DNA from: Mangrovimicrobium sp033283265
GTDB lineage: Bacteria > Pseudomonadota > Gammaproteobacteria > Pseudomonadales > Halieaceae
NCBI GenBank assembly: GCA_033283265.1
Contig: JAWMQN010000003.1
Span: 186,001 to 250,000 of the forward strand
Direction: 5' to 3'
Length of the DNA: 64,000 bases
Below the pieces are notes generated by a model that did no database searches, was not told the origin of the DNA, and worked only from the letters and a program-made list of their open reading frames with translations. Below, piece by piece: positions 16,642-25,990 of the stretch; the first letter of the stretch is position 1, and each line of letters starts with the position of its first letter. The translations under genes and the position numbers were made by a program.

Positions 16642-17064
16642 CTATCCCTTGTTCACCACAGGCAGTTGCTGGTTGCTCCACTCGGTCATACCGCCGCCCA
16701 TCTTGTAGACCTTATCGAAGCCCTCGGCGCGCAACTTCTTGCCGACGGCACCGGCGTTCTGGCCGAGCTTGCATACCAGTACAATGGGGCGCTCGCGGTA
16801 TTTCTCAAGGGCACCGGTGTCATTATTGAGCAATTTACTCGCCGGCACGTGTACCGCGTCGACGATATGGCCGGCCTTGAAATCGCCGCTGTCGCGCAGG
16901 TCGACGAATACGCCGGCCTCCGCGTTGACCAGGTTGATCGCCTGCTGCGGGGTCAGTGAGGGGCCGGATTTACGCGATTCGTGGAAGAACAGCATCGCCA
17001 GCACCACCAGCAGAGCTGTAGCCAGCATCCATTCCTGGGCCAGGAATTGAAAAAATAGCGCCAT
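16642..17064 (-). CDS. yibN: Membrane-anchored rhodanese-like protein YibN
   Basis: This 140-residue protein has one N-terminal membrane helix (MLATALLVVLAMLFF) and a single rhodanese domain. The cysteine in VLVCKLGQNAGAVGKKL occupies the catalytic position, though the loop differs from the CRxGxR of classical rhodaneses. Its exact substrate is unknown; in E. coli the YibN homologue is an inner-membrane protein. The ATG at 17064 was chosen because the helix starts there; the long upstream extension is not conserved in type. It heads the yibN-grxC-secB operon and is divergent from gpmI. Confidence 0.88.
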   Translation of the reverse strand: MALFFQFLAQEWMLATALLVVLAMLFFHESRKSGPSLTPQQAINLVNAEAGVFVDLRDSGDFKAGHIVDAVHVPASKLLNNDTGALEKYRERPIVLVCKLGQNAGAVGKKLRAEGFDKVYKMGGGMTEWSNQQLPVVNKG

Positions 17065-17281
17065 GCCTTCGGGGCCTGTAATGGGTTGGGGAAGCGGCCC
17101 GCACCAGTGGGGGTCGGGGCTCGCAAAAGGCGCAGAGTATACAGATTTCGCCATCTGCCAACCACCCCCCGAAGCCGCGCCGCTGCTGGCCTCGACGCAA
17201 TCCGGGCGGCCCGGTGCAAGGGCCGGCGCAAGCGGGTAGAATAAGGCATCCCAACGCGATAACCCCCGAACTGGAAGACTC

Positions 17282-18856
17282 ATGAACGAGACCCGGAAGC
17301 GCCCCACCGTGCTGATTGTCCTGGACGGCTGGGGATACCGCGAAGAGAGCAAGGACAACGCCATCGTCAACGCCCGCACCCCGGTGTGGGACCGCCTGTG
17401 GAGCGAGGCGCCGCACACCCTGGTGTCCGGCTCCGGTCTCGATGTGGGGCTGCCCGCCGGGCAGATGGGCAACTCCGAGGTCGGCCACATGAGCCTCGGC
17501 TCGGGCCGGGTGATCTACCAGAACATCACCCGCATAGACAAAGCCATCGAGGACGGCAGTTTCTTCGACAACCCGGTCTACACCGGCGCGGTGGACAAGG
17601 CCATCGCCAACGATGGCGCGGTCCATGTCCTCGGCCTGCTCTCCCCGGGCGGTGTACACAGCCACGAGGAGCAGATCTTCGCCGCCCTGCGCCTCGCCGC
17701 ACAGCGCGGCGCGAAGCGGGTCTACCTGCACGCCTTCCTCGACGGCCGCGACACCCCGCCGCGCAGCGCCGCGCCCTCGCTGGAGAAGGCCGACGCGGTC
17801 TTCGCCGAACTGGGCTGCGGCCGCACCGCCAGCATCTGCGGCCGCTACTACGCCATGGACCGCGACAACCGGTGGGAGCGGGTCGAGCCCGCCTATCGCC
17901 TGTTGACCGAAGGTGTCGGCGAATACACTGCCGCCGACAGCACCAGCGCCCTGCGCGAGGCCTATGCCCGGGATGAGAACGACGAGTTCGTCAAACCCAC
18001 CGCCATCGTGCCCGAGGGCGGCGAGGCGGCCTTCATCCGCGACGGCGACACCGTGCTGTTCATGAATTTCCGCGCCGACCGCGCCCGCCAGATGAGCCAC
18101 GCCCTCAGCGACGCGGCATTCGACGGCTTCGAGCGCAAGGCCCGGCCGCAACTGGCCGCCTTCGTCACCACCACCGAGTACGCCAGCAGCATCAAGGCCG
18201 AGGTGGCCTTTCCGACCCAGGCGCTGGCCAACGGCATCGGTGAATACCTCGCCAACCAGCACAAGACCCAGCTGCGCATCGCCGAAACGGAGAAGTACGC
18301 CCACGTGACTTTCTTCTTTTCCGGCGGCCGCGAGACGGAGTACGAGGGCGAGGATCGCGTGCTGATACCCTCTCCCGATGTCGCCACCTACGATCTCAAG
18401 CCCGAGATGAGCGCGCCGGAGGTCACCGACAAGCTGGTCGCCGCCATCCGCTCCGGCAAGTACGACTTCATCGCCTGCAACTACGCCAACGGCGACATGG
18501 TCGGCCACACCGGCGTCTACGAAGCCGCAATCAAGGCGGTGGAGGCACTGGACGAGTGCCTCGGACGGGTCGAGGAAGCCCTGCTGGAAGTGGGCGGCCA
18601 GGCGCTGGTCACCGCCGACCACGGCAACTGTGAGCAGATGGTCGATTACGACTCCGGCCAGAACCACACCCAGCACACCACCGAACTGGTGCCGCTGGTC
18701 TACATCGGCAGGCACGCGGTGAACCTGGATCCCGCGGGCGGCATCCTCGCCGACATCGCGCCCACCCTGCTCGGCCTGATGCAGCTGCCCCAGCCGGCGG
18801 AGATGACCGGCCGCGACCTGGCACAACCGGCGCGCCTCGCCGGGGCCGCCTCCTGA
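17282..18856 (+). CDS. gpmI: 2,3-bisphosphoglycerate-independent phosphoglycerate mutase
   Basis: GpmI interconverts 3- and 2-phosphoglycerate in glycolysis and gluconeogenesis using two manganese ions. The 524-residue protein belongs to the alkaline-phosphatase superfamily. Metal ligands are in VLDGWGYRE, the phospho-enzyme Ser65 is in GQMGNSEVGHM, and the last metal cluster is in TADHGNCEQM and QNHTQHTTELVP. GGAAG precedes the ATG and a TAGAAT sequence lies about 40 nt upstream. Its stop codon overlaps the start of envC, as in the E. coli gpmM-envC-yibQ arrangement. Confidence 0.97.
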   Translation: MNETRKRPTVLIVLDGWGYREESKDNAIVNARTPVWDRLWSEAPHTLVSGSGLDVGLPAGQMGNSEVGHMSLGSGRVIYQNITRIDKAIEDGSFFDNPVYTGAVDKAIANDGAVHVLGLLSPGGVHSHEEQIFAALRLAAQRGAKRVYLHAFLDGRDTPPRSAAPSLEKADAVFAELGCGRTASICGRYYAMDRDNRWERVEPAYRLLTEGVGEYTAADSTSALREAYARDENDEFVKPTAIVPEGGEAAFIRDGDTVLFMNFRADRARQMSHALSDAAFDGFERKARPQLAAFVTTTEYASSIKAEVAFPTQALANGIGEYLANQHKTQLRIAETEKYAHVTFFFSGGRETEYEGEDRVLIPSPDVATYDLKPEMSAPEVTDKLVAAIRSGKYDFIACNYANGDMVGHTGVYEAAIKAVEALDECLGRVEEALLEVGGQALVTADHGNCEQMVDYDSGQNHTQHTTELVPLVYIGRHAVNLDPAGGILADIAPTLLGLMQLPQPAEMTGRDLAQPARLAGAAS

Positions 18857-20013
18857 TCCGGCGCGGTTTCCAGCGCCTCGCCTTCCTCGCCCTGCTGGCC
18901 CTGACCGTTCCGGCGGGGCCGGCGTTTGCCGAGCGCGACGAGCAGCAGGCCAAGGCCCAGTTGCAGGAGCTGCAGGCGCAGATCAAGCGCATCAACTCGG
19001 AGATCAGCAGCGCCGGCAAGCAGCGCGATGCGCTGCGCGAGCAATTGCGCCGGGCGGAACTGGAGCAGGCGCGCATCAGCAAGCGGGTCAACGCCAACCG
19101 CGCGGAGATTGCCCGCCAGCAGGCCGAGCTGAAAACGCTCGAGGCCGAGCAGGCCCGGCTGCAGGCGCAGGCGGACCAGCAGCAGGAGCGCATCGCCGCG
19201 GAACTGCGCACTGCCTGGAAAATGGGCCGGCAGGCCCAGGTCAAGGTACTGCTCAGCCAGGAGAGCCCGGACACCGTGGCCCGCAACATGGCCTACTACC
19301 GCTATTTCTTCCGCGCCCGCAGCGCGCTGCTGGACAGCTTCCGCGCCACCCTCGCCGCGCTGGCCGACACCGGCGAGAAAATCAGCGCAACCATCGCCGA
19401 ACTGGAGAACAGGCAGGCCGAGCTGGCGGCACAGCAGGAAGAGCTGGCCGCAGCGACCGAGACCCGCAGCGCCGCACTGGCAAAGGTCAACGCCGACCTC
19501 CAGGACAAGGGCAGCGCACTGGCCAAACTACAGGCGGATGAAAAAGAGCTGCAAAAACTGCTCGAGGCCATCCGCAAGGCCATCGTCGAGCTCGATATTC
19601 CCGATACCGATTTCCAGCCCTTCAAGAGCGCCAAAGGGAAGATGCCCTGGCCGGTTCCCGGCCGCGCCAGTTCCCGCTTCGGCGACTCCCGCAACGAGGG
19701 CAAGATGCGCTGGCAGGGCGTCACCATTCCCGCCGAGGCGGGCACCCTGGTGAAATCCATCCACCACGGCCGGGTGGTCTACGCCGACTGGCTGCGCGGC
19801 ATGGGCCTGTTGCTGATCGTCGACCATGGCGACGGCTACCTCAGCCTCTACGCCCACAACCAGACCCTGCTCAAGGAAGTCGGCGAGTGGGTGGCCGTCG
19901 GCACACCCATCGCCACCGTTGGCGACAGTGGCGGCAAGACCCAGCCGGCCCTGTATTTCGAGGTGCGCGAGAACGGCAAGGCGGTCAATCCCAGCCTCTG
20001 GTGCCGGCGCTGA
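18853..20013 (+). CDS. envC: Murein hydrolase activator EnvC with a non-canonical start
   Basis: EnvC is a periplasmic activator of the division amidases AmiA and AmiB, recruited by FtsEX. The frame encodes a signal peptide (GFQRLAFLALLALTVPAGPAFA), then about 210 residues of coiled coil. A LytM/M23 domain runs from about residue 264 to the end. The LytM zinc ligands are lost (RWQGVTI in place of the HxxxD region, LYFEV in place of HxH), as expected for EnvC. No ATG, GTG or TTG precedes the signal peptide in this frame; the first ordinary start, a TTG at 18961, would remove it. Initiation at CTG 18853 or ATC 18856, overlapping the gpmI stop, is inferred. Confidence 0.85.
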   Translation: MIRRGFQRLAFLALLALTVPAGPAFAERDEQQAKAQLQELQAQIKRINSEISSAGKQRDALREQLRRAELEQARISKRVNANRAEIARQQAELKTLEAEQARLQAQADQQQERIAAELRTAWKMGRQAQVKVLLSQESPDTVARNMAYYRYFFRARSALLDSFRATLAALADTGEKISATIAELENRQAELAAQQEELAAATETRSAALAKVNADLQDKGSALAKLQADEKELQKLLEAIRKAIVELDIPDTDFQPFKSAKGKMPWPVPGRASSRFGDSRNEGKMRWQGVTIPAEAGTLVKSIHHGRVVYADWLRGMGLLLIVDHGDGYLSLYAHNQTLLKEVGEWVAVGTPIATVGDSGGKTQPALYFEVRENGKAVNPSLWCRR

Positions 20014-20131
20014 ACATGCTTGCCCAGCACCAGTAGCCATAAGGTACACTGGTATTCCGATCAGCAATCACATTGCCGGCACAGCGATTCGCGGCAAGCG
20101 AGCCCGAATCACCGGCCCACGGGTGGTACCC

Positions 20132-21445
20132 ATGACCTCTGCTCTCTTGCCGCGCTGGCTGCTGCCCCTGGCCGCCTGCACCTGTCTCAGCCTGCCCGCA
20201 ACAGCCTCTGTCGAGCAGGGCGAGCTGCCCCTCGATGACCTGCGTACTTTCGCCAACGTGTTCAACCAGATCCGCCAGGGATACGTCGAGGAGATCGACG
20301 ACAGCACCCTGCTCGAGTACGCCATCGAAGGCATGCTGATGGGCCTCGACCCGCACTCGGTCTATCTCACCAAGGACGCTTTCGAGGGGCTGCAGGAAAC
20401 CACCAGCGGCGAGTTCAACGGCCTCGGCCTCGAGGTCGGCATGCAGGACGGCTACGTCACCGTTATCGCCCCCATCGACGGCTCGCCCGCGGCCAAGGCC
20501 GGCCTGCGCAGCGGCGACGTGATCCTCAAGCTGGGTACTACACCGGTCAAGGGCCTGAGCCTGAACGAGGCCATCGACATGATGCGCGGCCCCGCGGGTA
20601 CCGAGATCCAGCTGACCATCGGTCGCCCCGGCGAGAGCCAGCCCTTCGACGTCACCCTGACCCGCGACGTGATCAAGGTGGCCAGCGTGCGCCAGCGCTG
20701 GCTGGAGCCGGGCTTCGGCTACGTGCGTATCGCCCAGTTCCAGAGCAACACCGGTCCCGCGGTACAGAAGGCGGTGGCCAAGCTCGCCGCCGAGCAGGAG
20801 ATCAAGGGCCTGGTACTGGACCTGCGCAACAATCCCGGCGGGGTACTCAAGGCCAGCGTCGACGTGGCCGGGCTGTTCATGGACGGCGGACTGGTGGTCT
20901 ACACCGAGGGTCGGCTGCCGAACTCCCACGTCAGCTTCAACGCCGAGCCGGTGGATGCGCTCGCCGGCACACCGGTGGTGGTGCTGATCAATGCCGGCTC
21001 CGCCAGCGCCTCGGAAATCGTCGCCGGCGCCCTGCAGGACCACCACCGGGCGGTCATCATGGGCACCCGCAGCTTCGGCAAGGGTTCGGTGCAGACGGTA
21101 CTGCCGATCTCCGACGAGCGCGCGGTCAAGCTGACCACCGCCCTCTACTTCACCCCCAATGGCCGCTCCATCCAGGCCGAGGGCATCGAACCGGATATCG
21201 AGGTACAGCGGGCCAAGGTCACCGCCTACGACGAAGCCCGCGGCATCACCGAGGCCGACCTCTCCCGCCACCTGGAAAATGGCGACGCCGAGCACGCCAG
21301 GAGTTCCAGCGCAGCGACCCGGGAACTGCAGGGCAGCGACAACCAGCTCTACGAGGCGCTCTCCCTGCTCAAGGGGCTCAACGTACTCGGCTTGCGCGAG
21401 CGCGCCGGCAAGCCCAGGCCAGCTGCGCTGGCAACGGAATCCTGA
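20132..21445 (+). CDS. ctpA: S41 family carboxy-terminal processing protease
   Basis: CtpA-type proteases trim periplasmic proteins such as cell-wall hydrolases. The 437-residue protein starts with a signal peptide (LPRWLLPLAACTCLSLPATA) and an N-terminal dimerisation helix region. A PDZ domain (GLGLEVGMQDGYVTVIAPIDG...) at about 85-170 and the S41 domain follow. The catalytic serine lies in NAGSASASEIVAGALQ and the lysine is Lys317 in TRSFGKGSVQ. The ATG at 20132 is preceded by GGGTGG. It lies 118 bp after envC, in the common envC-ctpA order of pseudomonads. Confidence 0.93.
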   Translation: MTSALLPRWLLPLAACTCLSLPATASVEQGELPLDDLRTFANVFNQIRQGYVEEIDDSTLLEYAIEGMLMGLDPHSVYLTKDAFEGLQETTSGEFNGLGLEVGMQDGYVTVIAPIDGSPAAKAGLRSGDVILKLGTTPVKGLSLNEAIDMMRGPAGTEIQLTIGRPGESQPFDVTLTRDVIKVASVRQRWLEPGFGYVRIAQFQSNTGPAVQKAVAKLAAEQEIKGLVLDLRNNPGGVLKASVDVAGLFMDGGLVVYTEGRLPNSHVSFNAEPVDALAGTPVVVLINAGSASASEIVAGALQDHHRAVIMGTRSFGKGSVQTVLPISDERAVKLTTALYFTPNGRSIQAEGIEPDIEVQRAKVTAYDEARGITEADLSRHLENGDAEHARSSSAATRELQGSDNQLYEALSLLKGLNVLGLRERAGKPRPAALATES

Positions 21446-21456
21446 CCAATAAGGGA

Positions 21457-22293
21457 GTGGGCGCTTACCATCGCTTGAAAGCCCGCCCGGACACACTTTA
21501 CCGCCTTGCCCTGGCGCTCCTCCTGCTCGTGCCGGGGGAGGGATTTGCCCGCTCCACCGAAACCGACTGCACTACCCCAGCACCAGCTGGCATCGCGGCG
21601 GCGGCGCCGCGCGCCACCGTGGTGCTGATCATCGACGACATCGGCAACCGGCTCGACACCGGACGGGCCATGGCCGAGCTGCCGGGCAAGCTGAATCTCG
21701 CGGTTCTGCCCCACAGCCCCCACGGGGCGACCCTGGCGCGGGCCGGCCACGCCCGGGGCAAGGAGATCCTGCTGCACGCGCCGATGAGCAACACCAGCGG
21801 TGCACGCCCGGGGCTCGGCGCACTCACTCCTGCCCTCGACCGCGCAAGCTTCGACCAGACGCTGGCGGCGGCTATCGACTCGGTGCCCTACGCCAGCGGC
21901 GTCAACAACCACATGGGCAGCGAACTCACCACGCTGCCCTTGCAGATGGGCTGGCTGATGCAGGCCCTGCTGCGCCGCGACCTGTATTTCGTCGACTCCC
22001 GCACCAGTGCGCAGACCGTAGCCGCGAGCACGGCCAGTGCCTACGGCGTGCCCAACCTCTCGCGCTCGGTGTTCCTCGACAACCAACCCAGCGAAGCCGC
22101 CGTCCGCGGCCAGTTCGGCAAACTGCTGAGGCGCGCGGAGCGCGACCGGGTAGCAGTCGGCATCGGTCACCCCTACCCGGTGACCGTGGCCGTGCTGCAG
22201 CAGGCCCTGCCCCGCCTGCCCTGCCGCGGCGTCGAACTGGCCCTGGTGTCGGAGGTACTCGAGCGCTGGGGCAGCATTCCCCACAGCCCTTGA
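21457..22293 (+). CDS. yibQ: Divergent polysaccharide deacetylase YibQ
   Basis: This 278-residue protein has an N-terminal signal sequence (LYRLALALLLLVPGEGFA). The fold is the divergent polysaccharide deacetylase type, with VVLIIDDIGNRLDTGRAM at the start of the barrel and later LHAPM, SGVNNHMGS and VGIGHPYPVT. The substrate is not established for this family. The start is a GTG 12 nt after the ctpA stop; AAGGGA abuts it closely, so an in-frame TTG at 21475 is an alternative. It completes the gpmI-envC-ctpA-yibQ series. Confidence 0.88.
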   Translation: MGAYHRLKARPDTLYRLALALLLLVPGEGFARSTETDCTTPAPAGIAAAAPRATVVLIIDDIGNRLDTGRAMAELPGKLNLAVLPHSPHGATLARAGHARGKEILLHAPMSNTSGARPGLGALTPALDRASFDQTLAAAIDSVPYASGVNNHMGSELTTLPLQMGWLMQALLRRDLYFVDSRTSAQTVAASTASAYGVPNLSRSVFLDNQPSEAAVRGQFGKLLRRAERDRVAVGIGHPYPVTVAVLQQALPRLPCRGVELALVSEVLERWGSIPHSP

Positions 22294-22533
22294 GCCCCGC
22301 ACGGCAACAGGCAGTCAGTCTTAGCCCCCAGCACTGACGACCGGCATATTGCCAACTAGTTACAATCCGGGGCGCCCGGCCAATGGCCATTTTCCCCATG
22401 TGCTATGGTTTCTGAAGGTACAGTTTCCTGGTTCTGACCGCCCGGCGTTGCGGATAAGTCAGTGTGTGTTGCGGTACCGGACGTTGTGCCAACAACCAGA
22501 CAAATGAAGAACAACAGTCCGGAGGCTCAACTG

Positions 22534-25089
22534 ATGAAACGCAGATACGCTCCCCTGTACGCGGTGGCCACAGCCGCCTCACTATTTCCACACTCCCCCC
22601 TGCTCCTCGCACAGTCAGACACCGTCCTCGAAGAAGTGGTGGTGACGGGTACCCGCGCCCCGGGCCGCTCGGCCGAAGACCTGCCGGTGCCGGTGGACGT
22701 GCTGTCCGCCGAGGACCTGGCCAACACCGGGCAGACCGAGGTCGGCCGGATGCTGCAGGCCATCGCCCCGTCCTTCAACTTTCCCACCTCGGCGATCAGC
22801 GATGGCACGGACGCCCTGCGGCCCGCCACGCTGCGCGGCCTCGGCCCCGACCAGACCCTGGTGCTGATCAACGGCAAGCGCCGCCACCAGGCCTCGCTGA
22901 TCCACGTCAATACCTCGGTCGGCCGCGGCACGGCGGGGGTCGACATGAACGCCATCCCCGCGGCCTCCATCAAGCGCATCGAGGTCCTGCGCGACGGCGC
23001 CGCGGCCCAGTACGGCTCGGACGCCATCGCCGGGGTAATCAACATCGTGCTGAAGGATGCCGATGAGGGCGGCCGCGCCTACGCTTCCTACGGCGAGTAC
23101 TCGGAGGGCGACGGCGAAACCGAGAACGTCGATCTCAACGGCGGCCTGTCGCTGGGCGACGGCGGCTACCTCAACCTGACCTTCAACTACCGCGACCGCG
23201 ACTGGACCAACCGGGCCGGGGTGCAGGGCAACTGCGTCTACGGCGGCTGCGAAGATACCGACGACAACGGCATCGACGAGCCGGGCGACCCCCGGGAGCT
23301 GGGCTTCAACCGCAAATCCTTCCGCATCGGTGACGCCGAGTCGGAGCAGTTCGCCTTCGTCGCCAACGCCGGCTACGCCCTGGGTGACGGCGAGCTGTAC
23401 GGCTTCGTGACCTACTCGGAGCGCGACAACCAGTCCGCGGCTTTCTATCGCGACCCGGCCTCGGGCGCCGATGCCTACCTCAGCGACGGTGACAACGTGG
23501 TTCCCAGGGGCTTCCTGCCCCTGATCGGCTCGCAGATCGATGATTTCTCCGTCGACGTCGGTTACCGCATCGATTTTGACAGCGGCCTCGGCATGGACAT
23601 TTCCTACACCACCGGCGAGAACAGCATCGAGTACGAGACGAGCAATTCCATCAACTATTCCTTCGTCAACGAACTGCGCTTTGCCCAGGGGCTGTCCGAC
23701 GCCGAGATTCGCGCCAACATCCCGCGCTCGGCGGATGCCTACGACCTGGAACTGGGTATGGACACGATCAATATCGACCTGCAAAAACAACTGGGCGACC
23801 TGGCACTGGCCTTCGGCGGCGAATACCGCACCGAGGAATACAGGATCAAGCCCGGTGAGGAGTATTCCTACGCCGACTTCGACACCCTCGACGGCAGCTC
23901 CCTGTACCCGCAGGACGCCGCTGGCGGAATCCAGGGCTTCCCCGGCATCGCCCCGGTATCCTCCGTCGATGAGGAGCGGGATGTCTATTCGCTCTACGTC
24001 GACGGTGAGTACCAGTTCACCGACAGCCTGCTGGTCAGCGCGGCGATCCGCTACGACGACTACGACGACTTCGGCGACAGCACCAACTACAAGCTGGCGG
24101 CGAACTTCGCCCTGACCGACAACTTCCGCCTGCGCGGCGCGCTGAGCACCGGCTTCCGGGCGCCCTCCATGCAGCAGCAGTTCTTCAACAACATCAGCAC
24201 CCAGTTCGTCAGCAATCCCGACGATCCGGACGGACCACAGATTCCGGTGCAGATCGGCACCTTCCGCAACGACAGCGCACTGGCCAAGGCCATTGGTATC
24301 CCGGAGTTGAAGGAGGAGGAGTCGACCAACTACAGCGCAGGGATGGTGTGGAATCCGACCGACAGCCTCAGCGTCACCCTCGACTATTACTTCATCGACA
24401 TCGAGGACCGCATCGTCATCAGTAACCAGCTCGACGGCGACGACGACCCCAGCGGCAACCTCGGCGACGCCCTCGTCGCCGTGGGCGCCGGGGCCGGCCA
24501 GTTCTTCCTCAACGGGGCGGACACCGAGACCGAGGGTGTCGACCTGGTGCTGACCTGGGGCGGCCTCGGCATCCTCGGTGGTGACCTCGACGTCACCCTG
24601 GCGGGCAACTGGACCCAGACCGACGTCACCGACATCTACACCACCGGTGGCCTCGCCGCGGTCGATCCCGAGGTGGTGTTCTCCAGCCAGCAGATCTCCA
24701 TCATCGAGGAGTGGCAACCGGAGGACCGGGTGAACCTGTCGGGCACCTGGACCCACGGTGGCTTTGTAACCAATCTCTCGTTTAACCGCTTCGGCGAGTA
24801 CACGGTGGAGGATGGAGGTACCCAGACCTACGGCGCGGTATACGTCACCGACCTCAAGCTGGCCTACACCCTCGACTCCGGACTCGGCTTCACTGTCGGC
24901 GGCAACAACATCTTCGACGAGTACCCCGACAAGAACAAAATCGGCAACAGCCGCGGCGGCACGCTGGAGACGGGCCCCGGGGGCGAGATACTGGTCAACA
25001 GCCCGGGAGTGTTTACCTACTCCCGCCGCTCGGCTCCCTTCGGTTTCAACGGCGCCTACTGGTACGCGGGCGTTTCCTACGATTTCTGA
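22534..25089 (+). CDS. TonB-dependent outer-membrane receptor
   Basis: This 851-residue receptor should import a scarce ligand across the outer membrane using TonB energy. After a signal peptide ending near LLLAQS comes a TonB-box-like EEVVVTGTR. The plug domain (about 45-170: VDVLSAEDL, ATLRGLGPDQTLVLINGKRR, IKRIEVLRDGAAAQYGSDAIAGVINIVL) and a long beta barrel ending in an aromatic residue (YWYAGVSYDF) follow. The ATG at 22534 has GGAGG at 8 nt. No TonB, exbBD or ligand-specific partner lies nearby and no Fur box was seen, so the substrate is unknown. The 240 nt before it show no clear promoter. Confidence 0.92.
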   Translation: MKRRYAPLYAVATAASLFPHSPLLLAQSDTVLEEVVVTGTRAPGRSAEDLPVPVDVLSAEDLANTGQTEVGRMLQAIAPSFNFPTSAISDGTDALRPATLRGLGPDQTLVLINGKRRHQASLIHVNTSVGRGTAGVDMNAIPAASIKRIEVLRDGAAAQYGSDAIAGVINIVLKDADEGGRAYASYGEYSEGDGETENVDLNGGLSLGDGGYLNLTFNYRDRDWTNRAGVQGNCVYGGCEDTDDNGIDEPGDPRELGFNRKSFRIGDAESEQFAFVANAGYALGDGELYGFVTYSERDNQSAAFYRDPASGADAYLSDGDNVVPRGFLPLIGSQIDDFSVDVGYRIDFDSGLGMDISYTTGENSIEYETSNSINYSFVNELRFAQGLSDAEIRANIPRSADAYDLELGMDTINIDLQKQLGDLALAFGGEYRTEEYRIKPGEEYSYADFDTLDGSSLYPQDAAGGIQGFPGIAPVSSVDEERDVYSLYVDGEYQFTDSLLVSAAIRYDDYDDFGDSTNYKLAANFALTDNFRLRGALSTGFRAPSMQQQFFNNISTQFVSNPDDPDGPQIPVQIGTFRNDSALAKAIGIPELKEEESTNYSAGMVWNPTDSLSVTLDYYFIDIEDRIVISNQLDGDDDPSGNLGDALVAVGAGAGQFFLNGADTETEGVDLVLTWGGLGILGGDLDVTLAGNWTQTDVTDIYTTGGLAAVDPEVVFSSQQISIIEEWQPEDRVNLSGTWTHGGFVTNLSFNRFGEYTVEDGGTQTYGAVYVTDLKLAYTLDSGLGFTVGGNNIFDEYPDKNKIGNSRGGTLETGPGGEILVNSPGVFTYSRRSAPFGFNGAYWYAGVSYDF

Positions 25090-25100
25090 GGGGGAAAAGG

Positions 25101-25186
25101 AAAAAAGGGGTCAGAGCCCTTTTTCAAATGAGCTGGAGAGAGAAGCTTGGCGTGTGAACCTGAAAAAGGGCTCTGACCCCTTTTTT
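25101..25186. repeat. GGGGTCAGAG inverted repeat, probable bidirectional terminator
   Basis: Perfect 26-bp inverted arms (25101-25126 and 25161-25186; core GGGGTCAGAGCCCTTTTTCA) enclose 34 nt. T-rich tracts leave the structure on both strands. It lies between the convergent receptor gene and hisF and so can end both transcripts. It shares its core with the palindrome at 7337. Confidence 0.8.
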
Positions 25187-25205
25187 CTTCCCTTTTCCCG
25201 CCCTT

Positions 25206-25979
25206 TTACAGCCGGACTTCGATGCCGCGGGCGGCCATGTAGGCCTTGGCCTCGGGCACGGTGTACTCGCCGAAGTGGAAGATGCTGGCGGCGAGCACCG
25301 CATCGGCGCCGCCCTTGAGGATGCCGTCGACCAGGTGATCGAGGTTGCCGACGCCGCCCGAGGCGATCACCGGGATGTCCACCGCGTCGGAAATCGCCCG
25401 GGTAACGCCGAGCTCGAATCCGTTCCTGGTGCCGTCGCGATCCATGCTGGTAAGCAGGATCTCCCCCGCCCCCAGCCCGGCCATCTTGCGCGCCCATTCC
25501 ACCGCGTCGATGCCGGTGGGCTTGCGCCCGCCGTGGGTGAAGATTTCCCAGCGCGGCTGGCCGTCGACATCGTCCACCCGCTTGGCGTCGATGGCGACGA
25601 CGATGCACTGGGAGCCGAAGCGCTCGGCGGATTCGCGCACCAGTTCCGGGTTGTGAATTGCGGCGGTATTGATACTGACCTTGTCGGCCCCGGCGTTGAG
25701 CATGGTGCGGATGTCCTGCACCGAGCGGATGCCGCCGCCGACGGTGAGCGGGATGAAGACCTGCTCGGCGATCTGCTCCACCGTGTGTACGGTGGTGTCG
25801 CGGCCCTCGTGGCTGGCGGTGATGTCGAGAAAGGTGATCTCGTCGGCGCCCTGTTCGTTGTAGCGGCGGGCGATTTCCACCGGGTCGCCGGCGTCGCGGA
25901 TGCCGACGAAATTGACGCCCTTCACGACGCGGCCGTTGTCCACGTCGAGGCAGGGGATGATGCGCTTGGCCAGGCCCAT
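25206..25979 (-). CDS. hisF: Imidazole glycerol phosphate synthase, cyclase subunit
   Basis: HisF joins PRFAR and the ammonia released by HisH to give imidazole glycerol phosphate and AICAR in histidine synthesis. The 257-residue TIM barrel has the catalytic aspartates in IIPCLDVDNGRVVKGV (Asp11) and VVAIDAKRV (about Asp130), and phosphate-binding glycines in IASGGVGNLDH. It is last in the hisB-hisH-hisA-hisF operon, 11 nt after hisA. Confidence 0.97.
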   Translation of the reverse strand: MGLAKRIIPCLDVDNGRVVKGVNFVGIRDAGDPVEIARRYNEQGADEITFLDITASHEGRDTTVHTVEQIAEQVFIPLTVGGGIRSVQDIRTMLNAGADKVSINTAAIHNPELVRESAERFGSQCIVVAIDAKRVDDVDGQPRWEIFTHGGRKPTGIDAVEWARKMAGLGAGEILLTSMDRDGTRNGFELGVTRAISDAVDIPVIASGGVGNLDHLVDGILKGGADAVLAASIFHFGEYTVPEAKAYMAARGIEVRL

Positions 25980-25990
25980 GTGGAGTTACC

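Noticed and set aside
16949..16962. GGGGTCAGTGAGG as a further copy of the GGGGTCAGAG repeat
   Set aside because: It is within yibN coding sequence and has no inverted partner.
19642..20013. LytM/M23 domain of EnvC as an active endopeptidase
   Set aside because: The zinc-ligand motifs are replaced, as in known amidase activators.
22615..24756. Minus-strand open frame of 713 codons antisense to the TonB receptor
   Set aside because: Shadow frame; the receptor on the other strand has complete plug and barrel motifs.
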